A stretch of DNA of 64,000 bases from Eretmocerus hayati (GCA_029851415.1 CM056743.1:74297186-74361185); one strand, 5' to 3'. Positions 13,030 through 24,721 are shown, counted from the first letter of the stretch. Translations and numbers: made by a program. The notes: generated from the sequence alone by a model not told the origin.

Positions 13030-14800
13030 ATATTATGGGCACCTACTGATCAAGACCAACGATGCTCCCGTGGCCACTTCAACTCCCCCGGAATATCTTC
13101 ACGTTATACCATGTATTTTGACGCGCTGAATCGATTTTCCGAGGTAGCTCTCCCGAATTTCAATCACTCTTTTCGCTGTGACAATTTTCAATGTACAATC
13201 ATTGTTCATGCCAATATCTTGAGTTTTATCAATTTCCCGGGGAAAACTCTTCAGATCAAATTTGTGGATCGTGGAATTTCCCACACAGAAGGTTCATACG
13301 AGTTTTCTGAGAAATAAGAACCTGAGTTGGAAAGAACGCGAGAAGCGCTCAACGTGGTCCACATTTGTTTTAATAGGACCGTCATGTTGTGTTGTTAGAT
13401 GTGCTGTCATTGGACAGTTTCGATTTTCTGGTGGAACAACTTAGTGCATCTTGAAAAAGATGTTATCTCCTCCGGAATGGTACAGGAATTCATCTTTCAT
13501 ATCCCGGGTGCCTGGCTTTCGCCTTCATCCCGGTTGTTCCAAAATGGTACAGGTTGTATCTCGATAAATACAAAGCTTTTGCGGCGTGAGGTAGCAGAAA
13601 GTGGAAAGTGCAGATCCTGTGCGACACGTGTAAACTGCGAGAACAGAGGTTTGACACACTTATTCCTCTTTCTTCTGAGCCATGCTCGGAGGGCTTCGTT
13701 CTTCATGAAGGGAATTCTGTCCTCTTCATAATGCGCTTTGTTACCTTGCCCGAAATTGAGAACTGCCAAATTGGCAGCAAGATTAGTAGCACGGCGTCAG
13801 ACGCCCCATTCTTGCCCACGTTAATGAACGCAGGTGATAGTTTCAGCGCATTTTCCCGACCTAGACTTGGATTTCCCGAGAAACTTGTAGGGACTTCCTC
13901 TCTAGAAAATGTTGCGTTCTACAACTATGATCTCTTGAGAGCTTGAGATTTTCTAAGATTTCACCTGAAAACCACGATTTTGCAATAAATATCTTTCAAC
14001 ACAACGTAGTTGATCCAATACTAGTATCGACATCCCTCGCTAAGAGGTTCAGATTCTGGTACTGAGTACTCGTCGCCATCTGGTGGTGTGAGGCCGAAAT
14101 GGTACGTCGCGAACGGCGTGGTGCAGTGAAGATGAGAGAAAGGAGACTCCGATAATGGCATAAACCTATGGTATTTACGTATCTCTGACAATAATCTTCA
14201 TTATTTAGCTTTGAGTCAATGAATCTGCATAATTCTGGAGATATTCAGCCTTGAGTATTTCCCGAGCAAGTGTGCAAAGTTTGGTGGAGATTGGTTCAGT
14301 AGTTTTGTCAAATAAAGGTGCAAAAAAGCTGGCTCGAGTCGCGGTAAGGAAAGGGGCTTTGCCCCAATAATTGAATACAACATGACAGGACTATCAGGTT
14401 GGAACCTGTCATAGGACTTGGATGTAAAGTACATCAAATGTGTACTCCCTAGATAAGAATATTTGCAATGAAAATGTACAGGAAAGCGAGAACATACCAT
14501 GAGCGAGAACATACCACCGTAGCTTATCCCAGGGACACTTATCTCTTGACAAAGCCTTTGGAAATGATTAGGGACTCAACAGTCACAGATTCTGAATCCA
14601 TCATGAGAATCACATTGAATTTTGGAGAACAGGAAAATCCACATTAAGGAGCAGACTTGTAGGTAACAACTCAGTTTGTCGTTTCAGTGTGCCAGTATCA
14701 CTCCACGAGTCATGAACAAGTTATTGTTATAAGTATGGTCCTCATTTTTTTCTCAAAGGAGAGCTTATCAATTTTATTTGATTGTTTGTAATGCTCAGCC
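13030..14800. other. No gene recognised
   Basis: A minus-strand frame at 13497-13769 (90 codons, with ALRAWLRRKRNKCVKP) has a plausible amino-acid texture. It has no flanking coding support or family that I recognise. The rest holds no repeat or RNA gene that I can support. Confidence 0.35.
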
Positions 14801-14805
14801 TCATT

Positions 14806-15104
14806 TCAAAAAGGTGAGAATTTAGTTGATGTAGATGTATAGCACCTTATAAACCAAGGGTGGTGCTTTATAAAAAAAATGATCATAGTCGACGATGGAA
14901 GTTGGACACAAACACTATTGTAGTCAAACATCTTAACTGTCTTTTGATCAATACCATTCTTCAACAAGTGTGATCCTAGCTTTTCTTTATCACTCAATGT
15001 ATCCTGCGCCAAAAAAAATGGTTAGGTTAGCTACTAACCCATAAGCAAATGATGACAATTGTTGGATTTACAGCATATAAGGTACTTACTTGAGGCAGGG
15101 CCAT
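14806..15104 (-). CDS. Candidate small two-exon gene, unknown function
   Basis: The start ATG (15104-15102) sits in a good context (AAAAATGG). Exon 1 (15104-15090) encodes MALPQ and ends at a consensus donor, CAA|GTAAGT. An 86-bp intron (15089-15004) ends in a T-rich tract and CAG, and exon 2 (15003-14806) continues in frame to a stop, giving 70 residues. The segment GSHLLKNGIDQKTVKMFD loosely resembles the start of a SAM-like helical domain, but I would not assign a function. The basic, hydrophobic C-terminus may be read-through into a further intron, so the 3' end is uncertain. The CpG-richer region upstream (15395-15570) could be its promoter. The splice signals are seen directly; expression is inference. 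Confidence 0.3.
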
Positions 15105-15394
15105 TTTTCTGAAACGAAACTCACACAACTATCCTAGTATATTAACGGTTTCACAACTTTGTCTTCTTGGCTTTCCAATAAGTAAAGATCACAGCGAGAT
15201 GCCAAAAATGTATCACCGAACATGCACTCTCGTCAATTGTTGTGGCTGTGGGCAACTGATGGCAAAATCTGCTGATGGCTGAAAGATCTTTCACTAGAGT
15301 CAGATGAGCAGCAAGAAGACGAAAGCATGCATGCCCATTGACAACCTTTTCCCTGTCTATTATTCGTATCAGTATGTCTCTCCAGCATAACGCC

Positions 15395-15570
15395 GAGCTT
15401 CGGACTCGATTATCAACGGCACTCCGAGCTTCGGGCTCGCTTCCACCGCAACTGACCACGACGCCGTAGCTTTGGGGCAAAATCGCAACGCCCAACGCTT
15501 CGGTGTCGTTTCGCCCCGAATTCGGTGCGATTTTACGTCCAACAGCGATGACGTCCAAGCTTCGGCGTCG
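15395..15570. promoter_or_regulatory. CpG-rich cluster of CTTCGG motifs
   Basis: A GC-rich island in AT-rich surroundings carries four same-orientation copies of a GCTTCGGNNTCG motif, starting near 15397, 15427, 15497 and 15559, plus a degenerate GCTTTGGGG copy near 15470. It lies about 300-470 bp upstream of the candidate start at 15104 on the minus strand. A promoter or enhancer role is inference from position and composition. Confidence 0.3.
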
Positions 15571-16035
15571 TTCCGATGCCGAAGAGATTTAGAGTGCAGA
15601 AATGCCAGCAAAGTTAGCGAGAAAAGAGTGTCGAATTAGGCACATCCCCATTCAAATCTGTGTTGATTTTGATGAAAACTTCGTTTTCCTCTTTCATCAA
15701 TTTGATGAAAACTTGATGGCTCTTGCTGGGTTCTAAAATCTCATTCCTCAGCGTCCACAACAATTATTTCACATCTATATGTACAACATTCCCTCGCTAG
15801 GGCGTATCGATTCTCAAGGAAAGCCGTCTTTCGGCCAACCCTATTGACCATCCATAATGAAACCCAAATCTGTGTCAAAAGTTTGATAATGACCCTCCAC
15901 TCACTGTTCAGTTCTCTGACTCTACCGGATTATCATAAAGGTCGGGGACGAAACTGATCCGGATTTGGTTTCAATGTCAAAGATGCACGAAAAGAACATG
16001 TTCATGTCTCTGGAGCGATCTCACTCAAAATGCGT
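15571..16035. other. No gene seen
   Basis: Ordinary intergenic sequence between the CTTCGG cluster and the foldback element. A short direct duplication around TTTGATGAAAACTT (15667-15716) is visible; nothing else is supported. Confidence 0.4.
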
Positions 16036-16848
16036 ATCTCCTCCCCCTCACTCCACTTTTTCCAAAAGTATAACTTGGCGAGTATGGCCATCCTTTCCCC
16101 CTATCACTTCATCTGGGATCAAAAATTGAATTTCAACTCTTGAGGGTCATGAAATCAGGGGAAACATGTCGAGTAACTATTTAACAAAATTTAGCAAAAT
16201 TTAAACATGAAACAAATGGGTAGAAAATGAAAAATATTAATTTCAACTCTTGAGAGTCGTGAGATCAAGAAAAGTATGTCGAGTAATTGTTTTGCAAAAT
16301 CTGAACGTGAAACGCATGGAAAAGGATTCATTACATTACGATTTGACTTTGTCGGTAATTTTGACTCAACTTGAGTTTCTCACCATCTCCTTCGTCTATG
16401 AAATGTAATGAAAATAATTCATTCAGACCATTGAGAAGAAAAGGAAACCAGAAAATTCAATCTAGCATTGATCGGTTTAGTTTAAAATTCAGTAGAGATG
16501 GTGAGTAACTCAAGTTGAGTCAAAATTACCGAGAAAGTCAAATCGTAATGTAATCAATCCTTTTCCATGCGTTTCACGTTCAGATTTTGCAAAACAATTA
16601 CTCGACATACTTTTCTTGATCTCACGACTCTCAAGAGTTGAAATTAATATTTTTCATTTTCTACCCATTTGTTTCATGTTTAAATTTTGCTAAATTTTGT
16701 TAAATAGTTACTCGACATGTTTCCCCTGATTTCATGACCCTCAAGAGTTGAAATTCAATTTTTGATCCCAGATGAAGTGATAGGGGGAAAGGATGGCCAT
16801 ACTCGCCAAGTTATACTTTTGGAAAAAGTGGAGTGAGGGGGAGGAGAT
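16036..16848. mobile_element. Foldback element, ~355-bp arms (copy 1)
   Basis: The arm at 16036-16391 is repeated inverted at 16494-16848 with very few differences, leaving a ~100-bp loop. The ends read TCTCCTCCCC and GGGGAGGAGA. Each arm contains two tandem copies of a motif built on TTTCAACTCTTGAG followed by ATGTCGAGTAA. The same subterminal motif, and the segment around CCAAAAGTATAACTTGGCGAG, recur in the larger palindrome at 29.7-31.9 kb. No target duplication is evident. Confidence 0.8.
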
Positions 16849-17689
16849 TTCAACACTTGGCTTTGGTAATGACTGAATATTCTGAGATTGAAAAACATGC
16901 TGTAAATAGTAGCATGTAGGAAAACAAAAAAAATTCTATGTGTCTCATCCATAAAAATAATTCTCCTAATTAACACTAGTGTGCTTCATTCCAAGATGAA
17001 CATTTTTTGATCATGAACAAAGGAAAATCTGGAGAAGGACAACTTTGTATTTTTGATAGCAAGACTCTTGAAATTAGTTCATGGAATTGACTTGAGTTGA
17101 TGCGAAGACTCCTAACCCACTTGTGATGGTGCTTGCGTCATAAGTGATTTTGGTAGATTTTTTCGTCCTTGATGGTTAATACACAGGTTGAATATTTGGT
17201 CTCCGTCCTTCAAGATCGACGAGACCAACTTTTGCCTTTTATTCTTATATCACTCCAGACAAGAAAACCCACAATAATAAGTGGCTCTTATTCCCTCAAC
17301 AATGAGAGCTGATTTCTACAAGCTCGCTGCAGGCGGTGCTACGATTGGCTTTCAATCTCTGCTTCAAAATAGTCAGAAAAGTTACATGTTACTGCAACAA
17401 CATGTTATTGCTGGAGCGGAATAACGCCGTCTGCTACACATGCGGCTGCATCAAAACATCACCCGTGTTCTCGCGGTCGATCGTTCCGCGTGCTCGACCC
17501 CAACAATCGATTGTGTTCGACTTCGAGTGTCGTAACGCGGCTGAAGTCTTGACGCGAAAAAATTGGGAAGGGTCGAAATTAGTGAGTAAGATATTTTGGC
17601 ACTAAATGCTGTCAGTGGCGAAATGACTTGCCAATATCCTTGTTGAGGACCGAAATAACGGGTTCAGAGGGAATGAGACCCTCCTGAAC
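16849..17689. other. No gene recognised
   Basis: The frame at 17336-17605 (plus, 89 codons) lacks recognisable domains. From about 17530 the sequence resembles 60.97-61.13 kb, so this end is probably the 5' part of the dispersed repeat listed next. Confidence 0.4.
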
Positions 17690-17856
17690 CCAGAAAAGCA
17701 TGAAATAAGTAAGCTCGAAAAAATGTGTGAGGTTAAAACGGCCCAACTCAGCGTATATAAGGCACGGCAGCCTTGCGCGCTCTCTCTCTCTTTCTCACAT
17801 GTTCTTCTCTTTCATATACTCGCCAGCAAGGCGCTGCCGCGCCTTTTGATTTTTGG
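17690..17856 (+). repeat. TATA-containing dispersed repeat, copy 1
   Basis: The segment contains GAAATAAGTAAG, then AATGTGTGAGGTTA, a TATATAA box at 17754-17760, a pyrimidine-rich CTCTCTCTCTTTCTC stretch, and CATACTCGCCAGC. The same order recurs at 34340-34476, and an older copy without the TATA box lies at 60965-61225. Similarity to the third copy extends upstream to about 17530. A dispersed repeat with a TATA box suggests a solo LTR or another element carrying a promoter, but no LTR borders were resolved. Confidence 0.6.
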
Positions 17857-19402
17857 CGTCCATCAAAGGGACCACGGGCTCACGGATTCGGTACCTAATA
17901 ATTCCTTCATCTCTTGGTCAAATCGACTCTCTCGAGTGAACATTTTGAGGATGATTACACAAGTCATTGATTAAGGATACATTCAGAGACATAGGAGGAC
18001 GCGAATGCATAGAACGCGGATGATTGAATCAGAATTCGCTTTGAAAATGATTTCTTGCATTTTTGAGGCCTTGATTACAAGTAATATGGTCAAAAATCAA
18101 TTATTCATCCTAAATCTCCCTAAGGGCCTCAATCAAAAGTCGCTAGTGTGAGAATATTCTTTTTCAATTTCTCAACATTTTGAAGATATGTCCGGCAAAA
18201 TCCAGATCAGTTCATTGAAATGCATTAGAATGCGACTGAAGAGGATGGTGAATATCGGCCGGAATTCGTCTGCTGAAATCCACATTCAAAAAACTACGGC
18301 TACTAAGCTCATCGGATCAATCCGAAATTTTCCAGAAATAGGAGACCCCTTCAGAATTGGTGGAACGTCAGTGATTTTCTTTGGAAAGATCTGTGTCAGT
18401 CACAAACTGTCTCGAATGTTAAAATTCTTCGAGGTCCGGGTGCTATAATACACAGGGTGTGGGATCCTTGTGAGCTGGATCACGTCTTGAGGGACATTCT
18501 ACCAATTTCACAGTGATCTTCTAACTCTGTGTAAATTTGGGATTGATTTGATAAGTTTCGGGCTCGTGGTTTTTTCAACACGAGTTTGGGGTGATGCTCG
18601 TGAGTAAGTATTTTGTATCGCCAAGTCGAGAGCCTTGTTTGATAAGTTGGCAGCATTGCCGTTGTCTTCGTTCACCTGTTTAGGTGCGGTCGGCTGCTAG
18701 CGGACATCTGCAAACATGCAAGCGCGTGCTTTCGTATGCATGCTTGCTTGTCGGTATTGCCAATAATCCTCGTAGCCGGCGTTTTGCAAGAGAATCGTGA
18801 CTCTTCAGTGGGGATGGGTGTCCGGGTCGTGTGGGTATGTGCTATTCATGAGTGTCTTGTGCTGTACTGCTTGTGCTGCTCTTTAGCTATACGGGTGCTA
18901 TAGGATGCATGTGGCTTCTACATGGCGCCGTGGCCATCTCCTATGACACGAATTCTTTATTCTTGGGAATAACAGAAATATGGTTCAGGACCACAGAAAA
19001 TGTCGTGTCTAAGTAGTACGAGGTTTTGCAGGAGCTATAGTGAGATCGAGAAAAAATGTGTGGGCTGTGTTATTGCAGCGGGAGGAATGTTGCAGTGCAG
19101 CGTGTTTCCCCTATTCTTGTGTATGTATTCACTTTTTTCAGTTCACAGATATTCCACAAAATATTCTATTTGAGACGAGAAGGGCTCGCATTCAAGATGA
19201 CCTAAGAAACATCATTTACCGCATGTGAATGTGATGGAGTGGAATAGTTGTCTAGAAGTTATTTTAGTTGAGCTACTGAATATTGTAGTTAAGAATCCGC
19301 GGGTAACATCAACCTCGAGCTTTGTCTTTGACTCCCCTATCAGTCTCTTGGTATCTGATGATCATCTGCGAGCCACTCGAAATTCTTTGGAACTTCATCC
19401 CT
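17857..19402. other. No gene recognised
   Basis: Frames at 18188-18448 and 19040-19228 have no recognisable motif. A short palindrome-like run of GCATGC and AAGCAAGC lies near 18715-18760. Nothing else is supported. Confidence 0.4.
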
Positions 19403-19411
19403 CATTTTTAC
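19403..19411. other. Left target site duplication (CATTTTTAC)
   Basis: These nine bases immediately precede the left terminus GGGTGCC and are repeated exactly after the right terminus at 22988-22996. This fits a 9-bp target duplication. Confidence 0.9.
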
Positions 19412-19605
19412 GGGTGCCTGAACTCAGCACAAACATTTCCGCACAAACACGAATGAACCATTTGATATTTTATTGCTTTTTTATTGCTAATTTATTGCTG
19501 TATTCCGGAATTTATTGCTCTTCATTTTCTCGAATTATGAGTGTTTGTGCTGAGTTCCGTGTGGAGTCAGCACAAACATTGGGTTTTCGCCGACCTATCG
19601 GAACC

Positions 19606-20060
19606 TGACTTAGCTTATATTTTATTGCTAATTTATTGCTCTCAGAATCCGTTTTGATCATCCCCTTAAAGCAACTTCCGGCGGAGATATGAGTGTTTGT
19701 GCTGAGTTCAATGTGGACCCAGCACAAACATTGAGTTTTTGTCGACCCATCGAAACCTGACATAGCTTATATTTTATTGCTAATTTATTGCTCCCAGAAT
19801 CTATTTCGATCATCCCCGCAGAGCAATTTCCGGCGGAGATATGAGTGTTTGTGCTGAGTTCAATGTGGACCCAGCACAAACATTGAGTTTTTGTCGACCC
19901 ATCGAAACCTGACTTAGCTTATATTCTATTGCTAATTTATTGCTCCCAGAATCTATTTTGATCATCCCCTCAGAGCAATTTCCGGCGGAGATATGAGTGC
20001 TTGTGCTGAGTTCAATGTGGAGCCAGCACCAACATTGGGTTTTTGCCGACCTCTTACGCC
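19606..20060. repeat. ~150-bp tandem units in the left MULE arm
   Basis: Three head-to-tail units begin near 19606, 19756 and 19909, each with CCTGACWTAGCTTATATT, a TTGCTAATTTATTGCT block, a TTCCGGCGGAGATATGAGTG block and CAGCACAAACATTG. The right arm (about 22500-22800) keeps only about two, so the arms have gained or lost units since insertion. Confidence 0.85.
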
Positions 20061-21306
20061 TTGATTAACATATACTTTATTGCTATTCCATTGCTCTAAG
20101 AACCTCCGTCGGCTATTATCTCAAAGGTGCGACAATAGACATTCGCGTGTGGACATGGAGGGCCCGACAGCCTTCGGTGGCGAGGTTGCAGTGGTGCAGG
20201 AGCCGCGAAGTCGTGAATATCGGGACCACTCTTCTTGGCGTGTTCTGCATCTTTTTGGGGCCACTGTGGAGAGTATTTTACACAGTTTCGCTCTAGCTGA
20301 CGGAAGCTCAACGGAATAGCCCAATTCATCATTTTTGGAGCGAGATGCAGCAATGTCATACTGGAGCAAGTTCACAGTATTTGTGACGCAAATCCCCTAC
20401 AAAATCCTCGGGTGGTCGACAAAATTAATGAGGTTCCCAAGAGCATTTTCGCGAGGGTTCAATAAACAGAAAAAAATAACTGTAAATTGAGTTTTGACCC
20501 GCTTCAACATGACATTTCCAGGGGTATTTGAGTCTCTCACGGTGGAGACCCTGCCTAGTTATTTTTAGAGACAATTCGGTTTCGTTTCACTGTTTGATAG
20601 AGAAAATGAAAGACGAATCGAAACAAAGCATAGCGAACAGTACCGTCAGTAGGGGGTCTATCATTGCACTAACGTTATTCGTTCGAACCACATACCAAAG
20701 TAATGAACAATCAATCTTTGCGACTTTCCTCGGCTTTTCTTTGGGCCTTGGTGCCTGGAGGAAGACATTTGTTCAACCATTTTTTGCTCATTTTGGAAAA
20801 ATCTTATCTTTTGGATATCTCAACTTTCAAGGACGTCCAGAACGCCAACGCTCAGGCTAATTTCAATACATATACACTATGAATCGGAATGTTTGCTAGT
20901 ACCTAACTGTGTACGACAAGTGCAAGCAATCGAGTTACCTCTATTGGCAATTTCGCATCTCCATCCGTAATTTTGAAGAATCCAAGCACCTGGGATCATG
21001 TTTCAGCTAGAATGAAAAACGCCGTTCGAGCGGTTATGGAAGAGAATCCAGGAACGTATTTCCCGCCTCCATCCGACCTTCTCGTTCCACAGCTTGAACA
21101 GTACGTGAAAATTACCCGTTCTTGCTCGAGTACCCGCTCTTAATGAACCCTGCGATAAAGTTTACAATTTCAACAAAACATGCATATGTTGCAGAGTCGG
21201 AGATTGACCGATCTGAAAGATTCACCCTCGATCAATCTCTAGGCGCCTTGACGGTAATTTTCCTGGGAGAATTGAAATCATGCGTCGATGGAATTTGGAA
21301 CTAAGC

Positions 21307-21630
21307 AGGGGAGCACTTGACTTCCGGGTCACCGATCTTCTCCAAAAATTGTTTACAGTTTGGTATCACCTAGAATATGAAGAATCCAGAGTAACTCCGT
21401 CAAATGGGCTCCCTCTTCAGGGCTACGAGTAAAAATGTTAGCATTGTCAGTATGTCTGTATATATCACTTTTTAACATGGGCCTATATGGGCAATGCTAA
21501 TCTCAATCGCTGTATCTTTGGACAGGAGGCCCATTTGACGGAGTTACTCTGGATTCTTCATATTCTAGGTGATATCAAACTGTAAACAAATTTTGGGGAA
21601 GATTGGCGACTCGGAAGTTAAGTGCTCCCC
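21307..21630. mobile_element. MITE nested in the MULE-like element (copy 1)
   Basis: A ~324-bp inverted-repeat element. GGGGAGCACTT near the left end is matched by AAGTGCTCCCC at 21620-21630, and the inner arms (TTGTTTACAGTTTGGTATCA and its complement) pair almost perfectly. The core contains TTAGCATTG, CAATGCTAA and AACATGGGCCTATA, shared with the element at 55273-55603. TAAG lies just outside both ends (4 bp, possibly a target duplication). Confidence 0.75.
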
Positions 21631-22987
21631 TTGTAAGTCAACTTTTCGCTTTCATCAGTATAAATGGGATGTAAGTGCTCCTCTTCTTCGCGATTTTTTT
21701 TGCCCTACTACTGTGATGTGCTTTTCGTTCTAAGACGAAAAGATGAAATTAGTTTCACCGAAAATGTGTAGGATACTTTTTTGTGAATATCTCGAAAATC
21801 AACTCCGAACCGAGGTATACAACTGCTGCGAGTTTCACAGATCTAAGAAACTCGTCGATTCCTTGCGTTTCACCCTCACCGTAGGTGAATCCAGTCCTTT
21901 GATGTGTGTGAGCACACCATTCAGCTGTTAATCCTTCAATATGATATCTCGATTTCACTAATAGTAGACGTGATCCTCTATGAATTATGTGTACGCTACA
22001 GTCGACCGGGTTTAAGATATCATCTCTAAAAATACCGAAGTTAAAACTGGTCAATACTCAATTTACAGTTATTTTTTTTTCTTTTTATTAAAACCTCGCG
22101 AAAATGCTCTTGGGAACCTCATTAATCTCGTCGACTACCCAAGAATTTTGTAGGGGATTTGCGTCACAAATACTGTGAACTTGCTCCAGTATGACATTGC
22201 TGCATCTCGCTCCAAAAATGATGAATTGGGCTATTCCGTTGAGCTTCCGTCAGCTAGAGCGAAACTGTGTAAAATACTCTCCACAGTGGCCCCAAAAGTA
22301 TGCAGAACATGCCAAGAAGAGTGGTTCCGATATTCACGACTTCGCGGCTCCTGCGCCACTGCAACCTCGCCACCGAAGGCTGTCGGGCCCTCCATGTCCA
22401 CACGCGAATGTCTATTGTCGCACCTTTGAGATAATAGCCGACGGAGGTTCTTAGAGCAATGGAATAGCAATAAAGTATATGTTAATCAAGGCGTAAGAGG
22501 TCGGCAAAAACCCAATGTTGGTGCTGGCTCCACATTGAACTCAGCACAAACACTCATATCTCCGCCGGAAGTTGCTCTACGGGGATGATCGGAACGGATT
22601 CTCAGAGCAATAAATTAGCAATAAAATATAAGTTAAGTCAGCTTTTGATGGGTCGACAAAAAACTCAATGTTTGTGCTGGGTCCACATTGAACTCAGCAC
22701 AAACACTCATATCTCCGCCGGAAGTTGCTCTAAGGGGATGATCAGAACGGATTCTGAGAGCAATAAATTAGCAATAAAATATGAGCTATGTTAGGTTCCG
22801 ATAGGTCGGCGAAAACCCAATGTTTGTGCTGACTCCACACGGAACTCAGCACAAACGCTCATAATTCGAGAAAACGGAGAGCAATAAATTCCGCAATACA
22901 GCAATAAATTAGCAATAAAAAAGCAATAAAATATCAAATGGTTCATTTGTGTTTGTGCGGAAATGTTTGTGCTGAGTTCAGGCACCC

Positions 22988-22996
22988 CATTTTTAC
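22988..22996. other. Right target site duplication (CATTTTTAC)
   Basis: Exact copy of the nine bases at 19403-19411, directly after the right terminus GGCACCC. Confidence 0.9.
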
Positions 22997-24690
22997 AATC
23001 CTCCAAATAGAGATATCTCTGCATATGCATGGTGAGTCTGCACTTATGGGGTGGAACCGTTGAGTGAGACTTTTGATTGTGAGCAGCGATTCCTGAAGCT
23101 CTCAGAAATGGGTTGGAGTATCATCCATATCAGAATGAGACCATGACCAGGAAACTATTCATGAATGCACTTCTATGATAATCAAAGAGTTGCGACGACA
23201 CGTTCTATATTCTCCCAAAAGGCCATGATTCAATTGAAAATATGACAACTCGATTCCCTAGATTCTTGACGCCTCACGACTGTACCTAGTTTCAATCCCT
23301 TATCCTTGAATCAGGCAAGATAAAAAAAATTGAAAGCACTCTATAGCTGTTTTATAAAATGATTGTCTTCCTCTCGATAACGGTGTATGTAAGTACTTGG
23401 GGTTCCAGCTTAGATATCTTTCTTTGGATATGAAGTTAGATGCTGTTATACGTATCTCCCAATGTGTTGATTGTATTCACGCTGATGAATACGAATGGGG
23501 ATGACTATCATCTATTTGGGAGTATCGATGTGCTCTCCAAGGAAGCTCTGGATTCACTCTTGTTCCTAAACATGAATTTTAGAATCGACTGATAGTAAAT
23601 TCCAAGGAGGATCTGTTTGGGAGAATCAACCTCCTCCCCGAGAAAACTCTGGATCCATTTCTCTTCATGAACATAAATAGTGCGATTGACGGATGTTGAA
23701 TCTCTGGGAGGATCTGTTTGGGAGAATCAACCTGCTTTTCAAGGAAGCTTTGGATCCATTCTCGGTCCTGAACATGAATTTTGGAACTCACGAGTGGCAA
23801 ACTCCAAGGAGATGGATTTTCTGATTTTGATCAAGAATCCTGATACACTGATTGCAAATCTCGTTCCTTTGAGGAATGAGTGTACCTCACGTCAACGTAA
23901 ATTTTCTTATTCATCTCATTTTGGGGGGAATTATCTCATTCCCAAACCATTTTTGTTCGTGAGTGTGGGTATATTGAATGCAGGGGTGCAAATAGTGATC
24001 CATTATGATTTGATGGAATCTGACTCTTCTTGGTGAGTCTTTCCAAATCATCTACGTTTGTCAACGTGGAAAGATTGGACGCTGAGATTTGGTCTCACTG
24101 AAGAGTAAGTCAAATTGTTCACACTTCAATTGGTCTTGTCTCAACTTTTGAGCGCAGATTCTCATGCTCACTGGTCCAAAAATCGTCCTTCCGTGAGCCA
24201 AAAAAATTCTGTCGCCTACAATGGAGAATTACATATAAAGAGCTCATTCTAAGTGTCGCCATCTACGCTTAGAATAACCTGACACACTATGAAAAATGTT
24301 GAATGAAATTCAACAACTAGCTTAGTAAAAATACAACTCTGGGAGTGGTGAGTTTCGTCCTATTTCTTGTATCTTCACGAACGCTTGTGAATTGACCAGT
24401 CTCAGAGGGGGTAATAGTTGGGAACCAGCCTCAGACTAGTGAAATTTTCTGTAAAATTCCCTCGCTCAGGCTTGTGAAATCCAGTTCAAACGAGTTTGAG
24501 CGGATCGAAAGTTTGGTCTGCTAGGCCCACGCACAACTAACCTGAGAAGCTCCTCCGTGAAAGAGTGTTCATGTCTCGAGCGATCAGTTTCCGTCTCGTA
24601 CGGATTTTATACCCTTTCCAAAATTATCGTGATTTAAGGAACTTCATTCCAAGACTCAATTTCATTAGAAAGAGCCTCTGAGTAACCTGT
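22997..24690. other. No gene recognised; contains a degenerate tandem repeat
   Basis: No coding region is supported. Apart from the ~103-bp repeat at 23517-23800, the sequence is ordinary AT-rich intergenic DNA leading up to the satellite block. Confidence 0.4.
23517..23800. repeat. Degenerate ~103-bp tandem repeat
   Basis: Three similar units begin near 23517, 23619 and 23722, each with GGGAGWATC, an AAGGAAGCTYTGGATYCA-like block (degenerate in the middle unit) and a CATGAATTT-like block. The units are diverged, which suggests an old local duplication. Confidence 0.7.
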
Positions 24691-24695
24691 ACGCT

Positions 24696-24721
24696 TGAAT
24701 GAGTCTGAAGTTAGCAGACAG
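24696..24721 (+). repeat. Left inverted flank of the satellite region
   Basis: TGAATGAGTCTGAAGTTAGC and the following CAGACAG are matched in inverted orientation at 44805-44833 beyond the far end of the satellite blocks, with one 2-base gap and one mismatch. ACAGATGGCAGACAGATGA-type phrases also recur on both sides. Confidence 0.55.

Larger units (their letters stand above)
19412..22987. mobile_element. MULE-like element with ~1-kb terminal inverted repeats
   Basis: The element is 3576 bp, starting GGGTGCCTGAACTCAGCAC and ending with its reverse complement. Terminal inverted repeats span roughly 19412-20457 and 22094-22987. A perfect 9-bp direct repeat (CATTTTTAC) borders it. Long inverted repeats plus a 9-bp duplication are the hallmarks of Mutator-like (MULE) transposons; the superfamily is inferred from these and not from a transposase. 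The outer arms carry tandem ~150-bp units rich in TTTATTGCTAATTTATTGCT, with more copies in the left arm than the right. No MULE transposase domain is visible inside. One frame near 20995-21115 (KNAVRAVMEENPGTYFPPP) looks protein-like and could be a captured fragment. A MITE is nested at 21307-21630. Probably non-autonomous. Confidence 0.85.

Noticed and set aside
13497..13769. 90-codon minus-strand frame with ALRAWLRRKRNKC as a possible DNA-binding domain
   Set aside because: The basic helix is suggestive, but neighbouring sequence gives no further coding support and no family could be recognised.
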